A DNA stretch of 64,000 bases, taken from positions 910,001-974,000 of the forward strand of contig NC_058496.1 in NCBI RefSeq assembly GCF_020382885.2, given 5' to 3'. A program made the translations under genes and the position numbers. Positions 11,850-23,966 of the stretch are shown one piece after another. The notes under the pieces are model-generated. The model saw nothing but the letters and a program-made list of their open reading frames with translations, ran no database searches and had not been told where the DNA came from. The stretch's first letter is position 1. Each line of letters begins with the position of its first letter. The DNA is from Scatophagus argus. Taxonomy: Eukaryota > Chordata > Actinopteri > Scatophagidae.

Positions 11850-13200
11850 CCAACAACTTGGACACAACATTGCCTCCAACTTCCAGCTCTTCCACCCATC
11901 TTCAGAAGAACAAGAAGCACAAAAACAAAAAGACCACGATTACTATGACAATGACAACGACACCCCAGGATCGATCCGTCGAGTGCGGAATACGGACGTT
12001 TGCATCAAAGAATGGAAAAGCGACGTGGTCCCAGACACCCTGCTGCGAGAGACAACGGAACAGATATGCGGCGCCTACCTCCATCTTAGGACCCACGTCG
12101 TACAACGACAAGGAACGAGAACAAGCAGAAGCACAAGAAGCACATGAACAAGAAGATTGCAACAATGACTACTACGATGACGACGAGGAGGGCCCGGGAC
12201 TGATCCTTTGAGCAGCAGGCCCACACGGAATACGGATGTTCGTGTCAAAGAACGGAAAAGTGACGTGGTCTGCGACACCCTGATCTTGGCGGGCGTGTAC
12301 AGGTCCGGAGGCGAGGCCGTGGCCAGATAGTGGGACGCAGAGAGCGGGAGGGCGATTTTCCGTGCCATGATGCCGCTCAAGCTGTTTTACGGTTACTCCA
12401 GAACGCTGAGGTTCGACGACCATGATGATAATATGATGACCATTATTATTGTAACCCCAAACCTCTGATTTCATTTGATCTCTTTTCTTTTCTTTTCTTC
12501 TCTCCCACCGCACTGCAAAGATCGCTGTCCTTTCCGGCAGCACATGCCCAGTAAGCCGGCCAAGGACGGCATCAAGTCGTGGGTGGTCCAGCTACGCTTG
12601 GAAAATGCAAGAAGACACTGGCAAGAAGACGAGCGGCGGCGGTAAGACGAGTGGAGGAGTAAGAGGAGGAACAGGAGGGTTGGAGAAGAACCAGGGGATG
12701 TGCGTGGTGCTCGACCTGGCTGAAGGGCCACAACGTGACGTGCAACAATTTCTTCACGCCGTACGAGCTCCGCAGGGGTGTCATCTTGGTTGGTACAATG
12801 TGAAAGAACAAGCCTGAGCTTCCGCCCAAGCTGCTTGTGTGCAAGGGGAGAGAGGTGCGCTCATCAATGTTCGCCTTCACGCCCACCGCCACGCTGGTGT
12901 CCTACCTTCCCAAGAAGAACAAGACGTGGTGCTCCTGAGCACGCGGACGTGGATGCCGCCGTCAGTGATCGCTGGGACGGGAACAACTAACAAGGGAGGC
13001 GTGGACAACCTCAACAAGGCGATCGGCACGTACAGCTGCCTGGCCCCTGGCCGCCTTCCACGACCTCATTGATGTAAGTCCTGCTACAATGCCTTCTCGT
13101 CGCAATGAGAGCTGAACCCTGGCTGGATGGCAGGCAAGAGGAACAGGAGCAGGTTGTTCCTGGAAGCAGCTGGACAAGGCCTGTTTGTGAGCCTCCACAC
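11850..13200 (+). pseudogene. piggyBac transposase relic
   Basis: Several broken frames match the piggyBac (PGBD, DDE_Tnp_1_7) transposase in order: LAGVYRSGGEA and WDAESGRAIF, FYGYSRTLRFDD, SKPAKDGIKSWV, EKNQGMCVVLDL, YLPKKNK and NKGGVDNLNK near the end. Frameshifts separate them. The part around 11980-12060 is repeated imperfectly at 12229-12290. Copy 1 also has a stop at the WDAESG segment that is absent in the duplicate at 58053-59418. Both copies share most lesions, so the element was dead before the segmental duplication. Confidence 0.75.
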
Positions 13201-13452
13201 TGAATGATGGGACTGATTATAGTGTTGCACAAACGCTGCATGAAGCACATATTAATGACTCAGAGAAAACTAAACTTTTTATAGCCGTAGTAACAGCAGT
13301 ACGAAGTTTATCAGAGGCGGTAAAACAGTAAAACTGCTGCAGTTGGTTTTACTGATTGTGAACTTCGGACTCTGGTCAGACCTGCACACTCACAGACTGA
13401 TGAGGACACAAACGAGTTTCTCGCTCAGTTTTATAACTCTGACTGTTTCTTA

Positions 13453-13464
13453 ACTTTCACTTTG
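13453..13464 (+). promoter_or_regulatory. ISRE-like element upstream of gene A (one mismatch)
   Basis: ACTTTCACTTTG is the reverse complement of a GAAANNGAAA core with one mismatch. It sits just before a short segment ending GATGAG/GTGAGT (near 13505) that may be a 5' UTR exon. The homologous position of gene B (23967-23978) has the perfect core. Confidence 0.4.
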
Positions 13465-14524
13465 AGCTGAAGCGTCGGTTGTGTCGCAGCACAAAATTGA
13501 TGAGGTGAGTGAAGTGGACTAAAAGTAGATAAAGAGAAAGAACAAAGTAATGTCAGTGTGTCTGTTGTTGCTGCTCAGTGGAGCTGATGATGGAGCTGCA
13601 GGAGGTTCCAGGGTCACTTTAGTAACTAACTGATTTGAACCGTTAAAGTGGTCGTCCTCCTGCCGTCAGTGAGTTCAGATCAGATTCACAGTTTGATTAT
13701 CACAGTCAGTAAACGGATGATTTGTGTGTGAAGCGACAGCTGCTGCTTTGTTTTCACTCCTGATACACACAGTCAGAGTTAACTGATTCAGAGTTGAACT
13801 AATTCTAATCAGCTGTTTGGTTTGTTCATCAGCTTAGAGTTCAGAGTTAAAGTCAGACTTTGGTAACTTACAGGAGAAGCTTGTTTCTGCCTCATTATGT
13901 TGTCACTGGTCTGATCAAATCTGTGTGGAATTAGGAGGTTGTTTTCGTGTCTTCTGACTCACACAGACGTCGCTGAGCCTGAAGAAGAAGGCGTACTGAC
14001 CCGTGCATTAACAGGAAGTAGAGCCAGCTGCCTTCTCTCAACATGTAACCCAGCATAACATACAAGTAAAATGTTGTTAAATGTGTCTGTAACTGGGGCT
14101 GGGTGTTGGTACTCAGTAACTTAAAGGTATCCACCAAAATAACCATGTAGTACTAAAACTTCTCCAGTGAAGTGATGACTGCGTTGGATCCTTTTTAAAC
14201 CAGTCTGTGGTTTGGTGAAGTTCAGGTCCTTGTATTTGTTTGACAGCACAGCTGGACTACATGTGTGTGATAAAGAAATCACAAAGAAAAATAAAGAACA
14301 AAGTGGGAATAAAACAAAGCAGCTCATTAAGAGTGGAGAGGAAAAAAGGTATGAAATGAAGTACTCGACTGGTTTCAGGAGCACTTTAAGGGTACTGCTA
14401 TTAGTAAAGGTATTGTCATTTTTACAAAAGATGACCATAAAATTCAGAGAGAGGGAGAGGGAGAGAAAGAGAGAGAAGGAGGGAGGGAGGGAGATGACAG
14501 TATTATCTATAATGTTTTTGACAG

Positions 14525-14845
14525 TAGAAAGACAGCTCATTCCTCAGTGCAGGACCAACAGACTCATGAACTCCTTTGTCCTTCATGGTCCATCAGGCTT
14601 TACAGCTCCTCACTTTGGGGGAGGACGAGGAAATATGATACAGAGGACAGAAGAGATACACAGTTGTCTATATTTATATTTATTTTATATACATGTATGT
14701 ATGGTGCAGCTGGACGGTATATATGTATGTATGTATATGTACCTGTTTACAAATAGTTGTTTGTTGTTTGCAAACTGCCTGTGTGCTGCTTCCTTACTTT
14801 ATAAGCTGCTGAAATCCCAAAGGGATCAATAAAGTGAAGTCTGCA
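14525..14845 (+). mobile_element. LINE C-terminus and 3' UTR fragment
   Basis: A short frame (CRTNRLMNSF) resembles the extreme C-terminus of Rex/CR1-like ORF2. It is followed by a 3' UTR ending GGGATCAATAAAGTGAAGTC. It lies in a stretch (about 13832-14855) present in gene A but absent from the matching part of gene B. The preceding 14285-14460 sequence recurs at 23510-23650 as an unidentified low-copy repeat. Confidence 0.5.
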
Positions 14846-15106
14846 AGTCTTAAAACAGACGAGGTGTGAGAGTGTGTGTTTTCTAATCTTTTAAAGTGTG
14901 CAGGTTGTCACAGGACTTTTGAACAGCATAACATCAGTGGAACATTTACTGCGTTTCTGACTAAGCACCACCTTCACCAGTCAGCATATTAAAACAAAGG
15001 TTTGTCTCCTGCCTCGTCACTTTTTAAAGTTTGAATGTGCTTTGCGTTTCAGTGTGCGGCTCCTCTGGCTGAATCGTCTCTTGTGGGCTAACAGCAGAGT
15101 GTCAGT

Positions 15107-15122
15107 ATGGCTGAAGCACCTG
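15107..15122 (+). CDS. gimap8-like: Gene A start exon (MAEAP)
   Basis: The coding part of an exon that probably starts at a TTTCAG acceptor at 15052, so at least one upstream 5' UTR exon is likely. It reads ATG GCT GAA GCA CCT G, then a GTGAGT donor, phase 1. It is identical to the gene B start exon at 25171-25186. Confidence 0.7.
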
Positions 15123-15384
15123 GTGAGTCCATTCACTTTCATAGCATGTAAACAGCTGCAGGTATAGAAAACACTTTGCCTCCAGGTCAGCATTGTTTTC
15201 CTGCACAGCTTCAGTGCACACCTGAATCCACAGCAGTTTATCAGTTTGGAACGGGACACAAAGCCCTGCTGTGTGTGTGTGCTGACGGTCAGTGTGTGTC
15301 AGTCACAGGGCCGACACACAAAGACAGACAGACACACACACACTCACACCTCGGGGCAAAGCAGAGCAGCCAGTTAACCTGATG

Positions 15385-15569
15385 TGCATGTTTTTGGGAT
15401 TGTGGGAGGAAACTGGGGAACCTGGAGTGCCTGGTTACCTTGGGGAAAACTCACACAGGCACAGGGAGAACATGCAGACTCCACACAGAAGGACCCAGAC
15501 TGGGATTCGAACCTGAAACCCTCTGGCTGTGAGGCCACAGTGCTGACCACTGCACCACCGTGCTGCCCC
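15385..15569 (-). mobile_element. DANA/Mermaid-like tRNA-derived SINE
   Basis: The reverse complement begins GGGGCAGCACGGTGGTGCAG and contains GGTTCGAATCCCAGTCTGGG (B-box), then the GTGTGGAGTCTGCATGTTCTC core typical of fish DANA/Mermaid-type SINEs. It lies in the intron between the start exon and the mini-exon. It is present at the same place in gene B (25449-25633), so it inserted before those genes duplicated. Confidence 0.75.
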
Positions 15570-15660
15570 ACATTATTAATTATTACTGTCCTCAGCAGGC
15601 CTGTTATAAAATACATGTGAATTAGTTCATTAATAAATGTATGTTTTTCTGTGTCATCAG

Positions 15661-15711
15661 ATGTGCAGCCTGTGAAGCGCAGCAGCAGCTTTGAATTCCT
15701 ACCACCAACCT
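15661..15711 (+). CDS. gimap8-like: Gene A mini-exon 2 (SSSFEFLPPT peptide)
   Basis: A 51-base exon between a TCATCAG acceptor and a GTAAGT donor, phase 1-1. It encodes a basic, serine-rich peptide ending SSSFEFLPPT. It joins MAEAP to the GTPase exon in frame and is duplicated at 25725-25775 in gene B. Confidence 0.75.
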
Positions 15712-15789
15712 GTAAGTCAAACCCCAAACTGAAGTACAACAGGACTGCAAAGTACAAAACCTAAATTAAACTTTAACATTCATGTGCCT

Positions 15790-16700
15790 CGGGGTCTGGA
15801 CTCACTACAGATTTGTGTATCTGTACCACAAGCCTGTGGTTCTGGTAAATATCTATGCTCCAAATTGGGATGATGATAAGTTTATTGGCAAAATTATGTC
15901 ATTAATTCCGGATCTGAATTCACAACAATTGTTTTCTGGGGAAGACTTACTGTGACTAAACTGTGTGATGAATCCAGCACTTGAAAGCTTCAAGTCTAAA
16001 CCTACGAATCCTTCCAACAAAGCCAAGCTATTATTGCTTTTTATGGACCAGATAGGAAGCGTTGACCGGCGTCTTTCATTTCCACAGAGTAACTCCTCCT
16101 CCTTTTTTCTAATGTACATCACTCATATAATAGAATAGACTATTTTTACATTGGCCAAAAAAGGAAAAGTGAATTGTATCAAAATGAATGTGGTTTTTAC
16201 CGGTTTTAATGTATCCCACTTGATCTTCCTAAATCTATTGATAAGGCTTTCATTTCATTTATATGGGACGGGAACACGTTTAGAACTATTACACAGACCT
16301 AAAAACCAAGGTGGCTTAGCTCTTCCAAATTCTTGTCATGATTATTGGGCCTCAAATGTTCAAAAAATTATGTATTGGCTCCATACTCCTGACGCAGGCT
16401 GGTGCCACTTTGAAGCTGCAGCTTGCATCTCCACCTCTCTGAGAGCCCTGATCGCCTCCAGCCTCCCCCTCTCTTCCTTACAATACACTAACAATCCTGT
16501 AGTCATAAACACCCTCAAAATATGAGTTCAGCTTAGACGGAACTTTGGGTTTAAAAATGTTCTCCATCTAAGGCCCTCACACAATAATCACCCCCCCCCC
16601 CCCCCCAGCGAGGTTCGACTCTCAATTTAATCTCTGGCAGAGACGAGGCATCCATAATTTTAAGGATATGTACATAAATCATCTTTTAAACATAAACATA
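15790..16700 (+). pseudogene. L1-type LINE ORF2 fragment, internally deleted
   Basis: Broken frames match an L1-type endonuclease (VNIYAPNWDDDKF near 15850). They then jump to the ORF2 C-terminal region (KKGKVNCIKMN, then RPKNQGGLALPN and YWASNVQKI near 16151-16380, and QFNLWQRRGI near 16620). The reverse transcriptase core is missing. The piece lies in the last intron of gene A and is absent from gene B. A run of 16 C occurs at 16591-16606. Confidence 0.7.
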
Positions 16701-16714
16701 AACTTTTGCAAGCT

Positions 16715-16815
16715 TTGATGATTTATTGCACAAATTTGGCTCTGGGTTTCTGTAAAGCACCTAGAGACAATTTTGATTGTGCTATATAAATAAAATTGAA
16801 TTGAAATGAACTGAA
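16715..16815 (+). mobile_element. L2-like LINE 3' end fragment
   Basis: The segment GTGCTATATAAATAAAATTG, followed by GAATTGAAATGAA, is the standard L2-type 3' terminus seen in reverse complement at 19665. No coding part is present. Confidence 0.55.
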
Positions 16816-17255
16816 TCATGATCCCAACTTTCCATACCTAACATCACCTTCTGGTTAAGAAGAGCTAAAATCCCCATTCAATTCTAAAAGACTTATCTCA
16901 AGAATTAGTGATTGTATAAATCACTAATTTGTATAAGAATACAACACTGGCAAAGATCAGGAAGATCACTAAGTTCATGGAGTGTTTGTGGCAGCAGGAC
17001 AGCGTCTGTCTGGACAACAGCGGAGTCTTTAGCACAGACAAGATGACTTTCTGTCTGATAAAACTTGCAGATTTTGATCTTTTTATGGGATCTGATGGCA
17101 GTAAGAACCAACAACATGAAACCCATCATGACAAGGTCTTTTCACATCCTGTTGAGAATATTTAAGATGCAGATGCTGTGTGTGTCTCCAGTATTGTGAG
17201 GGAATGAAAGCAGGCTGACCTTTCATACTTGTTTTCATTTCTGTTGTCTTTTCAG

Positions 17256-18547
17256 TCTCTGAGCTGCGGGTTGTTCTGCTGGGGAACAGCTGGTCTCAGA
17301 GGAGCTCAGTGGGGAACTTCATACTGAGAAGGACCGTGTTCAACACTGAGGAAGAACCAGACTGCTGTCTGACCATCAGAGGACAGCTGAAAGAGAAAGG
17401 AATCGTCCTCATCAACACCCCAGATCTGCTGCATCCCAACATCTCTGAGAACAAACTGACAGAACATGTGAACAAGTGTGTGAGTCTCTCTGATCCTGGA
17501 CCTCATGTGTTCCTGCTGGTTCTCCAGCCTGAGGACTTCACTGAGGAACACAAACTGAAGCTCTGCAGAGTCCTTCAGCTCTTCAGTGGTCGATCATTTG
17601 ATCATTCACTGGTTCTGATGTCAACACCCAGAGATGAGAGTCCAGGTTTCATGGAAGAATATCATCTGCATCCACCCTTCAAAGACCTGATCAGAAGATG
17701 TCAGTACAGGTTCTTGTGGCAGAAGATTATTGAACTTCCAGAGCTGTTAACACGCTTTGATCAAATCGTAAAGGAGAACGATGGTGAACATGTCAGCTGT
17801 GATGTGTTTGATGATGAGGATGAAGGTTTACTCATGTCTCCACAGTCTGTGTCTGACCCAGTCAAACCAGCTTTAAACCTGGTTCTGTGTGGGAAGAGAG
17901 GAGCAGGGAAGACTTCAGCAGCCAAAGCCGTTTTCCTTCAGACAGACTCTGATTCAGTCTCCACCTCATCACGGTGTGTTAGACATCAGGGAGAGGTGTG
18001 TGGACGTCAGCTTTCCCTGGTGGAGCTGCCGGCCTTGTATGGAAAACCTCAGGAGGAAGTGATGGAGGAATCGTTCAGGTGCATGTCCCTCTGTGATCCT
18101 GAGGGCGTCCATGCCTTCATCCTGGTCCTACCTGTGGGTCCCCTCACTGAAGAAGACAGAGGAGAGTTCAAGACCATCCAGAACACATTCGGCTCTGGAG
18201 TGGATGACTTCACCCTGATTCTGTTCACTGTGGACTCAGATCCTACAGCTCCAGCTGTTGTTAACTTTGTAAAGGAAGACAAGGACATCCAGGAGCTCCG
18301 TCAGAGCTGTGGAGGAAGACATGTTGTTCTGAACATCCAGGACAAGCAGCAGATCCCAGAGCTGCTGGATGAAGTGGGAAGAATGAGAGCTGAAGGATCC
18401 AAATGCTTCACAAAGGACATGTTCACCAGGACTCAGATGGAGAAGGTTGTAGTGCAGATGAACACTAATGTAAGACTTGTAGCTGAACTGCAGAATGAAC
18501 AAAATAAGAGACTGGAGTTAATGAATGTGAGAACAGAGAGAGTCTGA
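17256..18547 (+). CDS. gimap8-like: GIMAP8-like GTPase with two AIG1 domains, terminal exon of gene A
   Basis: This exon starts at a TTTTCAG acceptor and encodes about 430 residues ending at a stop at 18545-18547. AIG1 domain 1 has the degenerate P-loop GNSWSQRSS. Domain 2 has an intact GKRGAGKTS and is very similar to gene 1 domain 2. The frame then shifts: the ESLR start of a third domain continues out of frame (from about 18537), with a short FSM-type remnant near 18580 and the rest deleted. The product therefore lacks domain 3, the coiled coil and the membrane tail of gene 1. With the two small upstream exons it would be about 450 residues. It may be a soluble form or a decaying gene. Confidence 0.8.
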
Positions 18548-19400
18548 GGGTGGTGCAGACTGGGAGGCTTCACAAGCACTTCAGCATGGTGTCTCCAAAC
18601 ACCACAGTAGATGTATACGTGTGTGTGTGTGCCGCTGTGGCTGCTTTGGCTCGTTGCTGTAATCCGTCAGTGTGGCCACCATTTTGGAAATGTGGCCTGT
18701 AAACAAACACAGGTAAACAGAAGAGCTGTGGCTTTTATGTTTAAAAATCACTGTAATGTTTACATCCCATCTGCTTTAAACGAGTCATTTTTACTACAAA
18801 TTGATGTACAAAGAGTACAAAACCTTCTGTCATGATAGTATAATAGTATAGAGTGGTAGAATGTAAAAATGATAATAATAAATGATAGCTATTATCAGAC
18901 CATAGGATTTAATTCTGATTTATTAAAATATTCAATCAGACCCTCATGTCAGTCTTCAGTTGTTTTAATCACGACAAAATCCTGTAAGGCTGATGTGTGT
19001 TTTCATTCCCTCCTGACTCTGACACGCCTCCTGTAGGATCACAGGCTCCAGAGTTCAGGTGATGGGGCAGTTGTGGATCAGCGGTTAGGGTGTCGGACCC
19101 GTAACCGGTGGGTCGCTGGTTCGATTCCCCGTCCCGGTGTCCATGGCTGAGGTACCCTTGAGCAAGGTACCTAACTCCCACTGCTCCCCGGGCGCTGCAC
19201 GCGGTCGCCCACTGCCCCGGGTTTGCTGTGTGTGCACGTCACTTGGGTGGGTTAAATGCAGAGCACAAATTTCGTTGGAGTGAGTTCCCTCCAATGACAA
19301 AATATGTCACTTTCTTTCTTTCATGTGTGGTTGACTTCAGAGATCCACTGTGATCCACTACAGCTCTGTTTTGTCCAGCAGATGGCGCTCTCATGTGAAC
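18000..19400. repeat. Inverted duplication arm 1 (gene A 3' region)
   Basis: The end of gene A and its 3' flank match the reverse complement of 31497-32573. The two arms differ by SINE insertions at different places and by an internal deletion of about 250 bases within arm 2. No other gene is visible in 18620-19060 or 19330-19600. Confidence 0.75.
19065..19321 (+). mobile_element. tRNA-derived SINE
   Basis: The tRNA-like head has a B-box (GGTTCGATTCC at about 19119-19129). It is followed by a conserved body ending in GTCACTTTCTTTCTTTC. The other arm of the inverted duplication (near 31565) lacks the insert and shows the empty site. Full copies lie at 31940-32207 and 59825-60087 and a 3' piece at 34508-34553. 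Confidence 0.85.
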
Positions 19401-19604
19401 TGCTGACCTGAAGTCAGTGTCACATCTGTTTGTACTGAACTGTGTTCATCATTTATTGTACACATTGTATCACATTTTCTGATGATGCTTATGAAAAAAT
19501 GTGAAACATGAACACTGAGGAGCTTCAAGGAGGTTTATGGTCAGTTAAATACTGCATGATGGGGTCTAATACAGTCGCCACTGTGTAGATTTACTCCAGG
19601 ATTC

Positions 19605-19664
19605 AATTCAATTTTATTTAAAGTGCCAATTCATAAGAGTTATCTCAAGACACTTTACAGTTCA
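19605..19664 (-). mobile_element. Second L2-like LINE 3' end, in tandem
   Basis: A short ATTCAATTTTATTTAAAGTGCC terminus directly abuts the 3' end of the L2-like element that starts at 19665. This suggests either two insertions at the same A/T-rich site or a repeated 3' end. Confidence 0.5.
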
Positions 19665-22600
19665 ATTCAATTCAATTCAGTTTATTTATATAGCGCCAAT
19701 TCACAACAAAAGTTATCTCATGACACTTTCCAATTTGAGCAGGTCCAGACCAAACTCTTTAATTAAATTGTAATACAGAGAGCCCAACATTCCCCCTTGA
19801 GCAAGCACTTTGCGACAGTGGCGAGGAAAAACTGCCTTTTAGAAGGCAGAAACCTCGGAGCAGACCCTGACTCAAGATGGGTGGCCATCTGCCTTGACCG
19901 GTTGGGGTGAGAGAGAGAGAGAGAGGGAGAGAGAGAGAGAACAAGGGAGAGAGGCAGAGGGGGTGGGGTGTGAGAGAAGGAGCACACAAGCAGAGATGCA
20001 TAGCAGCAGTAATAATACCAGAAGTATCGGAAATGTAGATAATGATAATGACAATGAATCACCATAATACCTTCTATATACAGAAGGTATTATGGTGATT
20101 TTGATAACAATAGTAGTAACAATAGTTTTAGTAGCTGTACTGAGTCTTAACAGATTTAAATCAGATTATGACTAAACAGTAGTAATTGCAGTAGGTTTTG
20201 AGCAGGACGACAGCAGGACCGCAGCAGGAGGTCCAGTCACGATCGATAGGAATCTGCGGGACAAGAAAGCACAGGGACTCCAGGGAAGAAGTTGAGTTAG
20301 TAATATGCATTAATGGGACATGAATGTGTGCAGAAGGAGAGGGAGAGGAAGAAAGAGCTCAGTGCGTCATGGGAGGGCCCCCGGCAGTCTAAGCCTATAG
20401 CAGCATAACTAGGGGCCGGCCTAGGCCAGCCCTAACTATAAGCTTTATCAAAGAGGAAAGTTTTTAGTCTACTCTTAAATATAGAGCCTCCCGGACCGAA
20501 ACCGGAAGATGGTTCCATAGTAGAGGAGCTTGATAACTAAAGGCTCTGGTTCCCAATCTACTTTTGAGGACTCTAGGAACCACAAGTAGCCCTGCATTTT
20601 GGGAATGCAAAGTTCTGGTGGGATAATAGGGTACTATTAACTCTTTAAGATAGGATGGTGCCTGACCGTTCAGGGCTTTATAAGTGAGGAGGAGAATTTT
20701 AAAATCTATCCTGAATTTTACAGGTAGCCAATGTAGAGAAGCCAGAACAGGAGAAATATGATCTCTCATGCTGGTTCTTGTCAGTAGTCGTGCTGCAGCG
20801 TTCTGGATTAGCTGGAGAGTCTTTATGGATTTATTGGGGCAGCCTGATAGAAGGGAGTTACAGTAATCCAATCTTTCTGAATCAGGATGTGCCTAATCTT
20901 TGCGATATTGCGGAGGTGAAAGAATGCAGTCTTTGAAATATTTGCTATGTGCGAGTTAAAGGACATGTCCTGATCAAAGATAACTCCTAAATTCCTTACA
21001 GTGGAGCTTGAGGCCACGGCTAAGCCATCTGGCAATGCAATATCACTGCACAATTTGTTTCTAAGATGCTCGGGGCCCAAAACAATAACTTCAGTTTTGT
21101 CTGAATTTAGAAGTAGGAAATTGCTGGTCATCCAGGTTTTTATGTCTTTAAGACATGCCTGAAGTTTGACTAGCTGATTTGTTTCATCTGGTTTCATTGA
21201 TAAGTACAGTTGTGTGTCATCTGCATAGCAATGAAAATGTATGGAGTGTTTCCTAATAATATCACCAATGGGGAGCATATACAGGCTGAATAATATTGGC
21301 CCAAGGACAGAACCTTGGGGAACTCCATGACTAACTTTTGTGAGTGTGGACGATGTATCATTAACATGAACAAATTGAAATCGATCTGATAAATAAGACT
21401 GAAACCAGTTTAATGCAGTTCCTTTGATGCCAATTAGGTGTTCCAATCTGTGCAGTAATATAGAGTGGTCAATGGTGTCAAATGCAGCACTAAGGTCTAA
21501 CAGTACAAGGACAGAGATAAATCCCTTGTCTGATGCCAGGAGGAGGTCATTTGTGACTCTGACCAATGCTGTTTCTGTGCTGTGATGAGCTCTAAAGCCA
21601 GATTGAACTGATTGGCGACTGTTCTTTCAAGGATCTTGGAAAGAAATGGAAGGTTAGATATTGGTCTATAGTTGCTTAAAACCTCTGGATCAAGTGTGTG
21701 TTTTTTAAGGAGAGGTTTGACTACAGCTACTTTAAAGGACTGGGGTACATAGCCTGTTATCAGGGACAGATTGATCATGTCTAATAGACAGGTGCTAAGT
21801 AAGGGTAAAGCTTCTTTGAGTAGGTTGGTAGGGATGGGGTCTAAGAGGCATGTTGTTGGCTTGGATGAATATACGAGTGAGTATAGCTGATGGGGATCAA
21901 TAGGTGAAAAGCAGTCAAGATGATTATCTGTTTCTACTGTTGGTTCTAAGACACTAATGTTTGATGTTACATCAAGATCAGCTGAGGTCAGTAGGTGCTG
22001 AATTTTGTCTCTAATGTTTAAGATCTTGTCGTTAAAAAAGGTTATAAAGTCATTGCTGCTAAGGGTCACAGGGATACAAGACTCAATAGCACTGTGGCTC
22101 TCTGTCAGCCTGGCTACAGTGCTGAAGAGAAACCTGGGATTATGCTTGTTATCCTCAATTAATTTGGAGTAATAGGCTGCTCTGGCAGTCCGTAGGGCCT
22201 TCATATATAATCTAAGACTGTCTTGCCAGATTGAGCGAGATTCAGTAAGTTTGGAGGAACGCCATTTCCTCTCAAGTTTTTGCACATTTTGCTTTAATTT
22301 GCGAACCTCAGTATTATACCAGGGTGCAAGTTTCTTTGTCTTTATGAGTTTCTTTTTTAGCGGAGCAACAGAGTCTAAAGTTGTCCTTAGTAAACTTGCA
22401 GCACTGTTCACGAAATGGTCGATTTGAGAGGGATTATTGTATTGTTCACTCGTATGGGGACATGATACTGAAGTTAATGACAATAGAACTGTTTCTTTAA
22501 ATTTAGCCACAGCACTATCAGACAGGTATCTCATGTAGGAGTTTTTTCTTGGTGGTATGAAGTCGAATAGTATAAACTCAAAAGTTATTAAACAATGGTC

Positions 22601-23060
22601 AGACAGACGATTGAATCTAAGAGAGAGATAAATGCTGCGCGAAGGCTATCATTACTATCGTCCACATGGATGTTGAAATCACCCATAATAATAACTTAGT
22701 TTTAAGGACCAGACTCGATAGGAACTCTGGAAATTTTCAGTAAAAATTCAGCGTATGGGCCAGGAGCGCGGTACACTACAACAATAAAAATTGGTTGTAT
22801 TGTTTTCCAGGTGGGGTGTGAGAGAGTAAGAATAAGGCTTTCAAATGAATGGTAGTTGACTTTGGGCTTTGGACTAAATGATAGATTTGGGTCAAAAATG
22901 GCGGCAACTCCACCTCCTCGGCCGGTGTCTCGAGGAATCTGAGTATTAATATGACTTTGGGGAGTGGATTCATTTAAACTGGCATATTCTTCTGGGTGAA
23001 GCCAGGTTTCGGTTAAGCAAAATAAATCTATATTATTGTCCAATATTTGGCTTTTTGGTT
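19665..23060 (-). mobile_element. L2-like LINE, 5' truncated and broken
   Basis: The minus strand carries ORF2 pieces. A partial endonuclease lies at 22702-23055 ([28 protein letters not shown]). After a short break, the linker and reverse transcriptase follow at about 21497-22534 and 20823-21566 (catalytic [10 protein letters not shown]). The C-terminal domain is at 20464-20871 ([18 protein letters not shown]). The 3' UTR to 19665 contains a GA/CT tract (about 19908-19945). Frameshifts and an endonuclease gap disable it. ORF1 is missing and the 5' end stops near 23060. Confidence 0.85.
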
Positions 23061-23640
23061 TCCCCGGCAACGCCACACAAGGAGTCAGTGCGATGTAGTG
23101 ATTTTCAAAGTAAAATCTCTCTATTTACAAAACAACCGTTAACTCAATAACGGGCGTAACATATAATTACATTTTTTACATACATACATACATTACACAC
23201 ACAAAACAAGAAACAACAAATGCAAAACAAAAGAAATGGGTTTGCTATAAAACATATTCTGCAAACTGTAACCACAACATTGTTGCCACTTTCAAGTGAA
23301 GCTATCTTCTTTATGTTGGTCACTTGTAACCTTTGTTACTGTTTCTCGTTCTCCTTGTTGTTACCGCCTTGTCTGTTTACCCTTTTACATAATTAATTCA
23401 GTCTGCGTGCACTTTCCATTTAAAACAAAGTTCCGGCTCTGCAGGAACAAAAGCATGAATGCATGTAATTGCTAAAATTTATGTTGAGATCCTTTACACA
23501 AAGAAAAATAAAGAACAAAGTGGGAATACAATGAAGCAGCTCATTAAGTGTAGAGAGGAAAAAAGTTATGAAATGAAGTACTCCACTGGTTTCAGGAGAA
23601 CTTTAAGGGTTCTGCTATTAGTAAAGGAATTGTAATTTTT
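23061..23640. other. Unidentified stretch between LINE and L2 fragment
   Basis: No coding or RNA gene is seen. The segment 23510-23650 matches 14285-14460 near gene A, an unidentified low-copy repeat. A short CATA-rich microsatellite occurs near 23175. Confidence 0.4.
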
Positions 23641-23654
23641 AATAAGATGAAAAG

Positions 23655-23858
23655 CCACACAGCACAAGAAAATTCAATTCAGTTTAATTATAAAGCACCA
23701 AATCACCACATCAGTTGTCTCATGACACCTTAGCAGGTCCAGACCAAACTCTGTCATTTGATTTTTAGAGAAACCCAACAAAACCAGAAACCTCAGAGCA
23801 GAACCTGACTCAATGTGGGCGGCAGAGAGAGAGAGAAAGAGAGAGAGAGGGAGAGGGA

Positions 23859-23891
<33 letters not shown>

Positions 23892-23940
23892 GGAGAGGGA
23901 GAGAGAGAAAGAGAGAGAGAAAGGGAGAGAGGGGGGGGGG
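23655..23940 (-). mobile_element. L2-like 3' UTR fragment with GA tract
   Basis: The segment 23670-23815 matches the L2-type 3' UTR (AATTCAGTTTAATTATAAAGC, TCATGACACC, AGCAGGTCCAGACC). It ends in a long AG-rich tract (23820-23940). The GA tract makes spurious Arg/Glu and Ser/Leu open frames on the two strands. Confidence 0.6.
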
Positions 23941-23966
23941 GTTCTCCCCACGTGACTGTTTTTGTT

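Larger units (their letters stand above)
4291..13259. repeat. Segmental duplication, copy 1 (about 9 kb, direct)
   Basis: This block is repeated in the same orientation at 50407-59477 with only scattered differences by eye. It holds the 5' exons and promoter of gene 1, a Tc1 relic, a LINE 3' end, a minisatellite, a LINE C-terminal fragment and a piggyBac relic. The left edge lies at a shared GTGGACCAG just upstream of the GTPase exon. The right edge lies at ATTAATGAC. The gene-free stretch 9240-10760 shows nothing recognisable beyond the duplication. Confidence 0.9.

Noticed and set aside
19065..19135. tRNA gene
   Set aside because: The tRNA-like head belongs to a SINE with body and tail. 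Other copies lie at 32207 and 60087, and the acceptor stem is not preserved.
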